Shown: positions 52,518 through 62,192 of the stretch, piece by piece
How positions within the stretch are numbered: the first letter of the stretch is position 1
Layout: the number at the start of each line of letters is the position of its first letter
Source of the DNA: Zhengella mangrovi
GTDB taxonomy: Bacteria; Pseudomonadota; Alphaproteobacteria; Rhizobiales; Rhizobiaceae
Length of the DNA: 64,000 nt
Reading direction: 5' to 3'
NCBI RefSeq assembly: GCF_002727065.1
Contig: NZ_PDVP01000013.1
Span: 1 to 64,000 of the forward strand
Notes under the pieces: model-generated
The model's database searches: none
Seen by the model: the letters and a program-made list of their open reading frames with translations, nothing else
Told to the model about the DNA's origin: nothing
Position numbers and translations under genes: made by a program

Positions 52518-53810
52518 ATGGATACCGAGCAGCAAACCGCCATCCTGTCCGCCGTCGACCGGCTGTTCGACGAGCAGATTGCCTTCCTCGCCGAACTGAC
52601 TGCATTTTCCTCCACCCGCGGCAACGAACAGGCGGCACAGGACTTCATGGCCGCTGAACTTGGCGAGCGCGGCTATGCGGTCGACCGCTGGCAGATCGAC
52701 ATCGACGACATCAGGCACCTGCCGGGCTTCTCGCCCGTGGCCGGTCCCTACGAGGATGCGGTCAACGTCGTCGCCAGCCACCGTTCCTCCACCGCGAAGG
52801 GCCGGTCGCTTATCCTCAACGGCCATATCGACGTGGTGCCCGAAGGCCCCCTCGACATGTGGGACAGCCCGCCCTTCGCCCCCCGCGTGGACGGCGGCTG
52901 GATGTACGGCCGCGGTGCCGGCGACATGAAGGCGGGCCTGGCCTCCAACCTGTTTGCCCTCGACGCGCTGCGTTTCTGCGGCTTCGCGCCCGCGGCGGAT
53001 GTTTTCGTCCAGTCCGTCGTCGAGGAGGAATGCACCGGCAATGGCGCGCTCGCCTGCCTGCAACGCGGCTATCGCGCCGATGCCGCGCTCATTCCCGAGC
53101 CGTTCAGCGAGCGCCTTGTGACCGCCCAGGTCGGCGTGATCTGGTTCCAGGTCCACCTGAAGGGACTGCCCACGCATGTCGCCTATGCCGGCAGCGGGGC
53201 CAATGCCATCGAGGCGGCGGTACCGCTGATCGGGGCGCTGCACAAGTTGCAGGACCGCTGGAACGTCGGCAACCATCGCCACGGCGCCTTCGATCACGTC
53301 CACCACCCGCTGAACCTCAACATCGGCCGCATCACGGGCGGCGACTGGGCCAGTTCCGTGCCCGCATGGTGCGTCTTCGATGTCCGCATCGGCATCTTCC
53401 CCGGCCAGGACATCGCACAGGCCAGGGAGGAGATCGAGGCGGCGCTGAACGAGGCGGCCGGAGACAATGCCTTCCTGCGCGACAACCTGCCCCAGGTCGT
53501 CTATCACGGCTTCCACGCCGAGGGTTACGCGCTGGCCGACGACCGCCGCGACACGACGCTTGATGTCATCGCAACGCTGGAGGACGCGCATGGCGCGGTC
53601 ACCGGGCAGGCGTTGGACCGTGCGGCCATCACGGCCACCACGGATGCCAGGTTCTTCGGGCTTTATGCCGACACGCCCGCCCTGGTCTACGGCCCCCACG
53701 CCGAGGCGATCCATGGGTTCAACGAGCGCGTCGACCTGGAAAGCATGCGCCGCGTGACCCAGGCCACGGCACTGTTTATCGCCGGCTGGTGCGGGCTCGA
53801 AGGGCTCTGA
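52518..53810 (+). CDS. M20-family deacylase/peptidase (ArgE/DapE type)
   Basis: 430-residue zinc-dependent amidohydrolase. Metal ligands are visible in LNGHIDVVP (His), GRGAGDMKAG (bridging Asp), and VEEECTGNG (general base Glu pair); TTDARFFG is the later ligand region. A lid/dimerisation domain lies at about 210-330 (GLPTHVAYAGSGANAIEAAVPLI). It removes an acyl or carbamoyl group from an amino compound and is the last gene of the catabolic operon. Confidence 0.9.
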   Translation: MDTEQQTAILSAVDRLFDEQIAFLAELTAFSSTRGNEQAAQDFMAAELGERGYAVDRWQIDIDDIRHLPGFSPVAGPYEDAVNVVASHRSSTAKGRSLILNGHIDVVPEGPLDMWDSPPFAPRVDGGWMYGRGAGDMKAGLASNLFALDALRFCGFAPAADVFVQSVVEEECTGNGALACLQRGYRADAALIPEPFSERLVTAQVGVIWFQVHLKGLPTHVAYAGSGANAIEAAVPLIGALHKLQDRWNVGNHRHGAFDHVHHPLNLNIGRITGGDWASSVPAWCVFDVRIGIFPGQDIAQAREEIEAALNEAAGDNAFLRDNLPQVVYHGFHAEGYALADDRRDTTLDVIATLEDAHGAVTGQALDRAAITATTDARFFGLYADTPALVYGPHAEAIHGFNERVDLESMRRVTQATALFIAGWCGLEGL

Positions 53811-53926
53811 CGGCAGGGCGATGCCGGGATGGCATTGGCTAAGATTAGCTGTTTCAAGAACAGTAATAGTTAATCCATCACCCCTAATCAGAAAGGGTAG
53901 ACGGGGCTTGTGGGGAAGGTCACTCA

Positions 53927-55678
53927 ATGAAACGGCTTTTCGGCACGGGAAACCATGATGCGGGGGCCGTCATTGCTGCCCTCAATCGCTCGCTGGCCAT
54001 CATCGAATTCGACATGACGGGCCACATCCTTTGCGCGAACGACCGGTTCTGCAAGGTGACCGGCTACGACGTCGGCGAACTGGTCGGCCAGCATCATGCC
54101 ATCCTGATGGAGGCCGGGGTCGCCGGGAAACCGGGATACAAGGCCTTCTGGGAAGCGCTCGGGCGCGGTGAGCCCAAGTCCGGCGATTTTCGCCGCTTCG
54201 CCAAGGACGGCCGCGAGATCTGGCTGCACGCCACCTACAACCCCGTCCTCGACCGTAACGGCAAGGCGGTGAAGGTGGTCAAGTTCGCCTCCGACGTGAC
54301 GGAGGAAAAGCGCGTCGCCGCCGAGCAGAACAGCAAGCTGGACGCCATCTCGCGCGCCCAGGCCGTCATCGAGTTCGACCGCGAAGGAAGGATACTCACC
54401 GCGAACAGGAATTTTTGCGACGCCATGGGCTATGCGCTCGACGAGATCGTCGGGAAGCATCACGCCATGTTCGTCGATGCCGGCTATGCCGCGAGCGCCG
54501 ATTATGCCGCGTTCTGGCAGCGCCTTGGCAAGGGCGAGTACATCGCCAACGACTTCCGCCGGATCGGCAAGGGCGGCAAGACGGTCTGGATCAAGGCGTC
54601 CTACAACCCGGTCTTCGATGCGGACGGCGCGGTGGTGAAGGTCATGAAGATCGCCACCGACCTGACCGGCACCATGGCCGACGTCGCTGTCCTCGAGGCC
54701 GGTCTCGGCCGCATGGCCGACGGCGACCTCGAGCACGAGATCACCCGGCCGTTCGTGCCGTCGCTGGAAACCCTGCGCGCGGATTTCAACCGCTCGCTGG
54801 AAAAGATGCGCGAAGCCCTGGGCGTGGTCCGCAAGAATGCCGAGGCCATCGACGGCGCCTCCGGCGAAATCCTGTCCGCGGCCGACGACATGGCCCGCCG
54901 CACCGAGCAGCAGGCCGCCGCGGTGGAACAGACGGCTGCCTCCATCGAGGAGGTGACCACGTCGGTCACGGAGACGGCGGAGCGCTCGCGCCGTGCCGGT
55001 ATCCTGGTCGGGCGCACCCATGAACGGGCAAACGACTCCCGCACGGTCGTCGACAGTGCCATCGCCTCGATGGCCCGCATCGAGGAATCGGCGGCGCAGA
55101 TTTCGAAGATCATCGGCATGATCGACGACATCGCCTTCCAGACCAACCTGCTCGCCCTCAATGCCGGCATCGAGGCAGCCCGCGCCGGCGAGACCGGCCG
55201 TGGCTTCGCCGTGGTGGCGCAGGAAGTTCGCGAACTGGCGCAACGCAGCGCCACCGCCGCCAGCGACATCAAGGAACTCATCACGACTTCCGAGGGCCAC
55301 GTGCGCAACGGCTCGCGCCTCGTCGGCGAAACCGGAAAGGAACTGGAAGCGATCGCGACCGATGTCTCCGAGATCAATGCCAATGTGGCAGCGATCGCCG
55401 AGGCGGTGGACGTTCAGTCGACCAGCCTGCAGGAGATCAACCGCGCGGTCACGGAAATCGACCGTAACACCCAGCAGAACGCCGCCATGGTCGAGCAGTC
55501 GACGGCGGCAAGCCACAACCTCGCCCACGAGGCCGCCGCGCTGGCCGAACTGGTGGCCCGCTTCCGGGTCGGCGGTGACAGCAACACCGGGCCGGCGGAA
55601 CGGCCGTCCGGGCGCCCGAAGATCCAGTTGGTGCAGGGCAATGCCGCGCTCGCGGCCCGGGAATGGGAAGAATTCTGA
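53927..55678 (+). CDS. Soluble methyl-accepting chemotaxis protein with two PAS domains
   Basis: 583-residue receptor without membrane spans. Two PAS domains run at about 18-125 (IEFDMTGHILCANDRFCKVTGY) and 140-248 (IEFDREGRILTANRNFCDAMGY), a linker follows, and the signalling hairpin is at about 300-530 with the tip [37 protein letters not shown]. The C-terminus ends in EWEEF, a W-x-x-F docking tail like the NWETF tether for CheR/CheB. It is the first gene of the che operon and resembles cytoplasmic receptors of rhizobia (IcpA/McpE position). Confidence 0.93.
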   Translation: MKRLFGTGNHDAGAVIAALNRSLAIIEFDMTGHILCANDRFCKVTGYDVGELVGQHHAILMEAGVAGKPGYKAFWEALGRGEPKSGDFRRFAKDGREIWLHATYNPVLDRNGKAVKVVKFASDVTEEKRVAAEQNSKLDAISRAQAVIEFDREGRILTANRNFCDAMGYALDEIVGKHHAMFVDAGYAASADYAAFWQRLGKGEYIANDFRRIGKGGKTVWIKASYNPVFDADGAVVKVMKIATDLTGTMADVAVLEAGLGRMADGDLEHEITRPFVPSLETLRADFNRSLEKMREALGVVRKNAEAIDGASGEILSAADDMARRTEQQAAAVEQTAASIEEVTTSVTETAERSRRAGILVGRTHERANDSRTVVDSAIASMARIEESAAQISKIIGMIDDIAFQTNLLALNAGIEAARAGETGRGFAVVAQEVRELAQRSATAASDIKELITTSEGHVRNGSRLVGETGKELEAIATDVSEINANVAAIAEAVDVQSTSLQEINRAVTEIDRNTQQNAAMVEQSTAASHNLAHEAAALAELVARFRVGGDSNTGPAERPSGRPKIQLVQGNAALAAREWEEF

Positions 55679-55774
55679 CAACGAACGGGGCCGGTCACGG
55701 GCCCTGCCGGGAATGCCGGTCCCGACTGGTCGTCCGCGGCTGGTACGGGCCGCAGCGAACAGGTGTCCGCATCC

Positions 55775-55809
55775 TTAAAAACGACTTAGCCTGATTAAGG
55801 CGTTTTTAA
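55775..55809. repeat. AT-rich inverted repeat between the two receptor genes
   Basis: TTAAAAACG (55775-55783) is the exact reverse complement of CGTTTTTAA (55801-55809), with a 17-base spacer. It lies in the 258-base gap before the second receptor gene. It could be an operator, a terminator for the first receptor mRNA or a promoter element; nothing decides among these. Confidence 0.5.
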
Positions 55810-55936
55810 TCGAAGGCGGGATAGATCGAAAGACCACCGCGGAAAAGTCCCCTTGTTGGACGAGGCATGTGAGGCCGTTTCCGCGAACCGGGGTAGCCGG
55901 AATGTCATTGAAGAAATGTCTTCGGAGTGCCCCCTC

Positions 55937-57913
55937 ATGGCCTTTCGGACCGATGCGTCCGGCGATGTCGGTAATCAGTGGAATTTCCTGACCATCCGCA
56001 ACGTCGCGATCACGCTGTGCATTGCCAGCATGGTGAACATTGCGCTGCTTTTCGGCCTGTCGCTGTATCGTGACAGCGTCGGACAGATCGGCAGTGGCAA
56101 TTTCCGGCGCATCATGGCCGACCAGAAGGTGATCGCGAACATCCAGCCGCCGCCGTCCTTCGTCATCAACGCCTACAAGGACCTGTTCGAGGTCGTCGCC
56201 GAGCCGGAAAAGGCCAGGGAGCATTTCGCCGAGTTCGAGAAGCACAAGCAGGAATTCCTTGACCAAGTCGAAACCTGGCGCGCCCTCGATATCGACGCCG
56301 GCACGAAGCAGCTCCTGACCGTCGCTTCGCCAGCGTCGCTGGAACCCTTCTGGGATGTTGCCGAGAACAAGATCTTCCCGGCCTTCATCGAGAACCCGAA
56401 CACGATTCTTTATGGCCTGACCGCCGAATACGCGGCCGCCAAGAAGGCCTTCACCGAGCACCAGAAGATTGCCGCCGAGATCCTGCGCCGCTCCAACGAG
56501 AGCACTGGCGAGCATCTCGCCGAGGTGTCGGGTGCCGTCAACTGGCTGAACAACCTCTACTACGCGGTCGGCGCCTTCGCGCTGCTGAGCGCGATCGCCA
56601 CGGTGCTGGTCGTGCTGAAGTTCCTGATCAGGCCGCTGCGGCGCATCCGCGATGTCACCAATGCCCTGGCCGAAGGCCGACAGACCGAGGAAATCCCCTA
56701 CGTCGAGGCCGCTCACGAGATCGGCGAGGTGGCCCGGGCGCTGACGGTTTTCCAGTCCGCCGCCCGCGACCGCCTCGAAAAGGAACGCCAGATCAACGCC
56801 GAGCGCGAGCAGAACGCGCGCCTGAAGGAAGAGGCTGACCGCCGCGTGAATGCCGAGGCCGCCGCCACCAATGCCGCCGTCGGCGCGCTGCGTGACGGCC
56901 TGCGCCGCCTGGCCGCCGGCGACCTGACGACCCGCATCGAGCAGCCCTTCGACGGCAAGCTTGACCAGATCCGCGACGACTTCAACGAGGCCTGCGCGAC
57001 CATCAACGCCACCTTCGGCCGCGTCGTCGCCACCGCGCAGACGCTGGATGGCGGCGTCTCGGAGATCGTCACGGCTTCCGACGACCTGTCGCGCCGCACC
57101 GAGCGCGTTGCCGCCGCGCTGGAGGAGACCGTCGCCACCCTGCGCGAGATCAACGGCACGGTGGAGCGCTCCTCGCAGAGCCTGGAGAAGACCCGCCAGC
57201 GCACCGCCGCCGCCCGCGCCGACGCCGAGGCCAGCAGTGCCGTGGTCTCCGACGCCCTCGCCGCGATCGGCGCCATCGAGACCTCGGCATCCGAGATCAA
57301 CCAGATCATCGCCGTGATCGACGACATCGCCTTCCAGACCAACCTCCTTGCCCTTAACGCCGGGGTCGAGGCCGCCCGCGCCGGCGATGCCGGCCAGGGC
57401 TTCGCCGTGGTCGCCTCGGAAGTGCGCGCGCTGGCCCAGCGCTCGGCGACGGCCGCCAAGGAGATCAAGGAGCTGATCTCCAAGTCCACCGAGCAGGTCG
57501 CGACCGGTTCGCGCCTCGTCGGCGAGACCGGCAACACCCTGCATCGCATCGCCGAGCAGGTGCTGGAAATGAGTACCGACATCGAGGAAATCGCCGCCCG
57601 GGCGCGCGAGGAAGCCGTCGCGCTGAAGCAGCTTGGCGTGGCGACCGACGAGATGGACCAGATGACGCAGCAGAACGCGGCCATGGCCGAGGAGGCCACC
57701 GCCACCAGCCATTCGCTGAGCAACGAGGCCGCCGAACTGACCGCCATGGTCCGCACCTTCCGCATTGCGGCCGAACCCGCGGTCGCCGCCGCCGGCCCCG
57801 CCAGCGCGCCGCGCCCCTCGCCGGTGTCGGCCATGCAGAAACGGGTCGCCAGCGCCTTCGCGCAGGCGCCGCGCGGCAATGCCGCGGTCGACGAGGACTG
57901 GACCGAATTTTGA
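55937..57913 (+). CDS. Transmembrane methyl-accepting chemotaxis protein
   Basis: 658-residue receptor. Two membrane spans (about 17-38 and 195-215) bracket a periplasmic sensor domain of about 155 residues, followed by a HAMP region, coiled coil and signalling hairpin with tip [37 protein letters not shown]. The C-terminal DEDWTEF again gives a W-x-x-F tail. I chose the ATG at 55937 because GGAG lies ten bases upstream; ATG 55916 and TTG 55853 are alternatives. The stop overlaps a possible TTG start of the STAS gene. Confidence 0.92.
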   Translation: MAFRTDASGDVGNQWNFLTIRNVAITLCIASMVNIALLFGLSLYRDSVGQIGSGNFRRIMADQKVIANIQPPPSFVINAYKDLFEVVAEPEKAREHFAEFEKHKQEFLDQVETWRALDIDAGTKQLLTVASPASLEPFWDVAENKIFPAFIENPNTILYGLTAEYAAAKKAFTEHQKIAAEILRRSNESTGEHLAEVSGAVNWLNNLYYAVGAFALLSAIATVLVVLKFLIRPLRRIRDVTNALAEGRQTEEIPYVEAAHEIGEVARALTVFQSAARDRLEKERQINAEREQNARLKEEADRRVNAEAAATNAAVGALRDGLRRLAAGDLTTRIEQPFDGKLDQIRDDFNEACATINATFGRVVATAQTLDGGVSEIVTASDDLSRRTERVAAALEETVATLREINGTVERSSQSLEKTRQRTAAARADAEASSAVVSDALAAIGAIETSASEINQIIAVIDDIAFQTNLLALNAGVEAARAGDAGQGFAVVASEVRALAQRSATAAKEIKELISKSTEQVATGSRLVGETGNTLHRIAEQVLEMSTDIEEIAARAREEAVALKQLGVATDEMDQMTQQNAAMAEEATATSHSLSNEAAELTAMVRTFRIAAEPAVAAAGPASAPRPSPVSAMQKRVASAFAQAPRGNAAVDEDWTEF

Positions 57914-57942
57914 GACGCGACAGGAGCAAGAGGAGCAAGGGC

Positions 57943-58206
57943 ATGAAGCTGAAGGAAGACCTCGCCGGACCACAGTCCGCCGCTCTCTTCGACGCATTTC
58001 GCGAAGCGCGGGGCAAGCCCCTGGTCGTGGATGCCTCGGCGGTGCGCAAGGTGGACACGCCGGGCCTGGAAATCTGCCTTTCCGCCGCCAGGACCTGGCG
58101 CTCGGACGGAAAGGCGCTTCGCTACGAGAACATTCCCGATGTTCTCGACTCGGCAATCCAGACAATTGGCCTGACGTCCGACGACTTCCAGGCAGAGGGA
58201 GACTGA
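57943..58206 (+). CDS. cheS: STAS-domain chemotaxis protein (CheS-like)
   Basis: 87-residue protein with a STAS-like fold (LVVDASAVRKVDTPGLEICLSAARTWRSDG). In the same position of the Sinorhizobium che operon, between receptor and cheY1, lies CheS, a small protein that binds CheA and speeds loss of phosphate through CheY1. The size and place match, so I give that name with moderate confidence. The ATG at 57943 has GAGGAGCAAGG upstream; a TTG at 57910 would give 98 residues, close to the size I recall for CheS. Confidence 0.8.
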   Translation: MKLKEDLAGPQSAALFDAFREARGKPLVVDASAVRKVDTPGLEICLSAARTWRSDGKALRYENIPDVLDSAIQTIGLTSDDFQAEGD

Positions 58207-58207
58207 T

Positions 58208-58573
58208 ATGAGCAAGAAGATTCTCGCGGTCGACGATTCCCGCACCATGCGCCTGATGATCGAGGACTGCCTCGCCATGGCCGGTTACGACGTGGTGCTG
58301 GCCGTCGATGGTCAGGACGGGCTGGACAAGCTCGACGGCAACATGCCGGACGTCATCATTACCGACATCAACATGCCGGTCATGGATGGTTTCGCCTTCA
58401 TCGAGGCCGTGCGCAAGGGCGGTACGGCCAGCCGTGTGCCGATCCTCGTGCTGACCACCGAGTCGAGCCCCGAGAAGAAGCAGCGGGCACGCGCCAGCGG
58501 TGCCACCGGCTGGATCGTAAAGCCTTTCATGCCTGAAAAGCTGATCGCGGCCATTGAGCGCGTAGCCCATTAG
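58208..58573 (+). CDS. cheY1: CheY-type response regulator (CheY1)
   Basis: 121-residue single receiver domain with D9-D10, phospho-acceptor D53 (IITDINMP), Thr in LTTES and Lys in IVKPF. It is the first CheY of the operon. In rhizobia the CheY beside cheA is a phosphate sink and the later one binds the motor. It lies one base after the cheS stop. Confidence 0.95.
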   Translation: MSKKILAVDDSRTMRLMIEDCLAMAGYDVVLAVDGQDGLDKLDGNMPDVIITDINMPVMDGFAFIEAVRKGGTASRVPILVLTTESSPEKKQRARASGATGWIVKPFMPEKLIAAIERVAH

Positions 58574-58594
58574 ACGAGTGTGGACGGCCTGGTG

Positions 58595-60850
58595 ATGAAT
58601 ACAGATCGGATCAAGGAAACATTCTTCCTCGAATGCGCCGAGCAGATGGCGGAGATCGAGGAATCACTGATGTCGCTGCACGAGGACCCGGCCCAGCCGG
58701 AGTGCATCAACGCCGTGTTTCGCGCGGTTCATTCCGTCAAGGGAGGAGCGGGCGCCTTTGGCTTCAACGATCTTGTTCACTTCGCCCATGTCGTTGAAAA
58801 CGGCCTCGACGTGCTGCGCAACGGTGCCAACCCGGGCGCCGATCCGCGCCTCGACCTGATCGCGCGGGCGACCGACATCCTGTCGGACGCCATTTCCGCG
58901 ACCCGCGACGGAACCGCGTTTCCCGAGACGGCGGCCATCGTCGGCGAGATTACCACGGCCTTCGCGCTCGGCGATCCCGACGCGGAGGAAGAGGACATCG
59001 CCTTCGACGCTGTCCCGATCGCCATCGAGGCGCTCGAGATCGCGGCCCCGCAGGAGCAGGTCTACCTCATCACGCTCAGGCCGCAGATGTCGTTCTACGT
59101 CCGCGGCGACGACATGCTCAAGCTGATCCGCAGCCTCGCCGAACTCGGCCGCATCCAGGTCGATTGCGACCAGTCCGCGCTGCCCGATCTCGACGGATTC
59201 GACCCGGACAAGGCCTATCTCACCTGGAGCATCCGCCTGGAAACCGCAGCTCCGCGCGAGGAAGTTGACAGCGTTTTCGAATGGCTGGACGAGGATTGCC
59301 AGTTTTCCATCGACGTCGAGGGCGCCGGGTCCGGCGATGACTTCGATCTCGACGCCCTGCTGGCCGGCCTGGATTCGACCGGCGACGTGGCCGCCCCGGA
59401 CGCTCCGTTCGGCCTGGACCTGCCGGCGCTCGAGCCTCTCGAAGCGACCGGCGCCGTCGAGGAACGCAACATTCTCACGCCGCCGGCGCTGGCCGGATCG
59501 GACGCCGACCTGGTGCCCCTCGACAGTCCGGCCCCGGCGCCGGCCGTCGTGGAGACCGAGGCGCGTGACCGCAAGGAGCCGCGCGGCGCCGTGCCTGCGC
59601 AGGCCGCCGCTGCCCAGGGCACCACGGCCAAGGCGACCGCGACGATCCGCGTTGAGTCGGAAAAGGTCGACCGGCTGATCAACCTGATGGGGGAAGCGGT
59701 CATCAGCCAGGCCATGCTGGCCGAGCGCATCGCCGAGAACATCGAGACCGCCAACGGCTCCACGTCCTACCAGGTGCTGGACGAGATGCAGGGCCTGATG
59801 CGCGAGATCCAGGAAAGCGTCATGTCCATCCGGGCGCAGCCGGTCAAGCCGGTCTTCATGCGCCTGGCCCGCGTCATCCGCGAAGCCTGCACCGCCACCG
59901 GCAAGCAGGCCCGCCTTGTCCTGGAAGGCGAGGGCACCGAGGTCGACACCACCGTCATCGAGAACCTCAACGACCCGCTCACCCACCTGATCCGCAATGC
60001 CATCGACCATGGACTGGAATCGCCGGAGAAGCGGCGGGAACTGGGCAAGCCGGAAGAAGGCACGATCAAGGTCTCCGCCTTTCACATGTCCGGCCGCATC
60101 GTCGTCACCATCGATGACGACGGCGCCGGCATCAACCGCAAGCGCGTCCTGGAGAAGGCCGTCGAAAAGGGCATCGTCGATGCCGGCGCGGAACTGGCCG
60201 ACAGCGAGATCGACAACCTCGTCTTCGCCCCCGGTTTCTCCACCGCGCAGACGGTTTCCGACCTTTCGGGCCGCGGCGTCGGCATGGATGTCGTACGCCA
60301 GTCGATCCAGAAGCTCGGCGGCCGGGTATCGATCATCTCCGCCCCGGGCAAGGGAACCCAGATCCGCCTCAGCCTTCCGCTCACGCTGGCCATCCTCGAC
60401 GGCATGATCGTGCGCGCCGCCGACGAGGTCTTCATCGTCCCGATCACCAGTGTCATCGAGACCATCAGCGTCAAGAAGGGCGACATCAACATCATCGGCG
60501 GCAAGTACGTCGCCCGCCGCCGCGACACGCTGGTGCCGGTCATCAACGTGGCCGAGCGGCTGGGTTTCCGCGGCGCCCAGAAGGACATGGACAGCGGCAC
60601 GCTGCTGGTCGTCGAGGCGCAGGACGGCTCCGTGGTCGCCCTTCTCATCGACGAGATCGAAGGCCAGCAGCAGATCGTCATCAAGAGCCTGGAGCAGAAT
60701 TTCGGCTCGGTTCGCCATGTGTCCGCGGCCACCATCCTGGGCACCGGCCGCATCGCCCTCATTCTCGATATCGACGAGATCGCCAGCACGAAGCATGCCG
60801 AGGCGAGATCGCACCTGCAAAATGGCCATGTCGAAAGGATGTCAGCATGA
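58595..60850 (+). CDS. cheA: Chemotaxis histidine kinase CheA
   Basis: 751-residue kinase. P1 HPt domain with His46 (AVHSVKGGAGAFGF), a CheY/CheB-docking region at about 155-240, an acidic Ala/Pro-rich linker, P3 dimerisation domain (VEKVDRLINLMGEAVISQAM-type at about 355), P4 ATPase (LTHLIRNAIDHGLESPEK, DDDGAGINRKRV, GRGVGMDVVRQ) and P5 CheW-like domain. I chose the ATG at 58595, since MNTDRIKETFFLEC aligns with usual CheA starts; a GTG at 58580 is possible. Confidence 0.96.
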   Translation: MNTDRIKETFFLECAEQMAEIEESLMSLHEDPAQPECINAVFRAVHSVKGGAGAFGFNDLVHFAHVVENGLDVLRNGANPGADPRLDLIARATDILSDAISATRDGTAFPETAAIVGEITTAFALGDPDAEEEDIAFDAVPIAIEALEIAAPQEQVYLITLRPQMSFYVRGDDMLKLIRSLAELGRIQVDCDQSALPDLDGFDPDKAYLTWSIRLETAAPREEVDSVFEWLDEDCQFSIDVEGAGSGDDFDLDALLAGLDSTGDVAAPDAPFGLDLPALEPLEATGAVEERNILTPPALAGSDADLVPLDSPAPAPAVVETEARDRKEPRGAVPAQAAAAQGTTAKATATIRVESEKVDRLINLMGEAVISQAMLAERIAENIETANGSTSYQVLDEMQGLMREIQESVMSIRAQPVKPVFMRLARVIREACTATGKQARLVLEGEGTEVDTTVIENLNDPLTHLIRNAIDHGLESPEKRRELGKPEEGTIKVSAFHMSGRIVVTIDDDGAGINRKRVLEKAVEKGIVDAGAELADSEIDNLVFAPGFSTAQTVSDLSGRGVGMDVVRQSIQKLGGRVSIISAPGKGTQIRLSLPLTLAILDGMIVRAADEVFIVPITSVIETISVKKGDINIIGGKYVARRRDTLVPVINVAERLGFRGAQKDMDSGTLLVVEAQDGSVVALLIDEIEGQQQIVIKSLEQNFGSVRHVSAATILGTGRIALILDIDEIASTKHAEARSHLQNGHVERMSA

Positions 60851-61311
60851 CCGACACTCAATCCACCCACGAGAACCAGGAATTCATCGCGTTCATCGTG
60901 CGCAACCAGGAATTCTGCATCGACATAAAGAAGATCCGCGAGATCCGCGGCTGGACCCATGCCACGCGCCTGCCGCATGTCCCGGGCTATGTCGTCGGCG
61001 TGATCAATCTGCGCGGCACCATCCTGCCGATCTTCGACGTGGCCCAGCGCTTCGGGATGGAACCGTCGACCTCGGGCGGCCAGAACGTCATCATCGTCAC
61101 CCAGATCGGTGCCCGCACCGTCGGCCTGCTGGTCGATTCCGTCTCCGACATCCTTCACGTCGACAGCGCGCAGATCCGCGATCTCCCCGATGTCGAATCC
61201 GACATGGCACGGGATTTCCTCAAGCGCGTCATCCTGCATGACAACCGCATCATCTGCGAGATCATGCTCGAGAAGGTCGTCGACACCGATCAGCTGGAAG
61301 CGGCGGCCTGA
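60847..61311 (+). CDS. cheW: Chemotaxis coupling protein CheW
   Basis: 154-residue CheW-like SH3-type protein: FIAFIVRNQEFCIDIKKIREI, LPHVPGYVVGVINLRGTILPIFDV and VGLLVDSVSDIL. It links receptors to CheA. Its ATG overlaps the cheA stop by four bases. Confidence 0.96.
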   Translation: MTDTQSTHENQEFIAFIVRNQEFCIDIKKIREIRGWTHATRLPHVPGYVVGVINLRGTILPIFDVAQRFGMEPSTSGGQNVIIVTQIGARTVGLLVDSVSDILHVDSAQIRDLPDVESDMARDFLKRVILHDNRIICEIMLEKVVDTDQLEAAA

Positions 61312-61316
61312 CGCGC

Positions 61317-62192
61317 ATGGAAGCACTCCTCCGGACAACGGCTGAGGGACTGCCGCTCGACACGGTGCTGAGCGACAAGGCCTTTCGTACCGTGCAGGCG
61401 CTCGTCCACGAGCGGATCGGCATCAACCTCACCGATGCCAAGCGCGACCTCGTCCGGACACGGCTCATCAAGCGCCTTCGCGTTCTCCAGTGCAGCGGCT
61501 TCGACGAGTACCTGGACTACGTGGCCGATCCGGCGAATGCCGGCGAGTTGCAGCAGCTGATGATGGCCATCACCACGAACGTGACGGACTTCAACCGCGA
61601 GCCGCATCATTTCCGACATTTCCGCGACCATGTCGTGCCGGTCCTGCGCCAGCGCGTGGCGGAACGCCAGCCGGTCAGGATCTGGTCGGCGGGCTGCTCG
61701 GACGGGCGCGAGCCCTACACGCTCGGTGCCGTGATCCTGGATGCCATTCCCGATGCCGCGCGGCGTGACATCCGCATCCTCGCCACCGATATCGATGCCA
61801 ACATGCTGGACCGTGGCCGCAGCGGCCGCTACAGCGCCGAGAACGCCGGCAAGCTGCCGCAGGAACTCGCCAGCCGCTGGTTCGAGCGCACCGCCGATGG
61901 CGTCGAGGCCGGCCAGGACCTCAGGACCCTCGTCGCGTTCCGCGAGCTCAACCTGATCGGCGAATGGCCGATGCGCCGCCCGTTCGAGGCGATCTTCTGC
62001 CGCAACGTCCTGATCTATTTTGCCCGGGACCTCCAGGCCAAGCTGCTGCAGCGCTTTTCCGAGCGCCTGAAGCCCGGCGCCCATCTCTACATCGGTCATT
62101 CGGAACGGATGCACGGTCCGGCCGCGTCGAGGTTCGAGCAGACCGATATCACGACCTACCGCTTCTTGCCGTCAACGGGGAGTGTTCAATGA
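61317..62192 (+). CDS. cheR: Chemotaxis protein methyltransferase CheR
   Basis: 291-residue SAM-dependent receptor glutamate methyltransferase. The N-terminal all-helical domain (about 17-75) is followed by the SAM-binding core with IWSAGCSDGREPYTLG (about 121-136), ATDIDANMLD and IFCRNVLIYF. The usual GEEPY is GREPY here, so the first Glu of that motif is replaced by Arg, which is uncommon. The neighbouring receptors have W-x-x-F tails that could tether this enzyme. The stop overlaps cheB by four bases. Confidence 0.94.
   Translation: MEALLRTTAEGLPLDTVLSDKAFRTVQALVHERIGINLTDAKRDLVRTRLIKRLRVLQCSGFDEYLDYVADPANAGELQQLMMAITTNVTDFNREPHHFRHFRDHVVPVLRQRVAERQPVRIWSAGCSDGREPYTLGAVILDAIPDAARRDIRILATDIDANMLDRGRSGRYSAENAGKLPQELASRWFERTADGVEAGQDLRTLVAFRELNLIGEWPMRRPFEAIFCRNVLIYFARDLQAKLLQRFSERLKPGAHLYIGHSERMHGPAASRFEQTDITTYRFLPSTGSVQ

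Noticed and set aside
53924-60829. Several long minus-strand frames across the che genes
   Set aside because: They mirror receptors and cheA and are rich in Asp/His/Gly, as expected for shadows of Ala/Arg/Glu-rich coding sequence.
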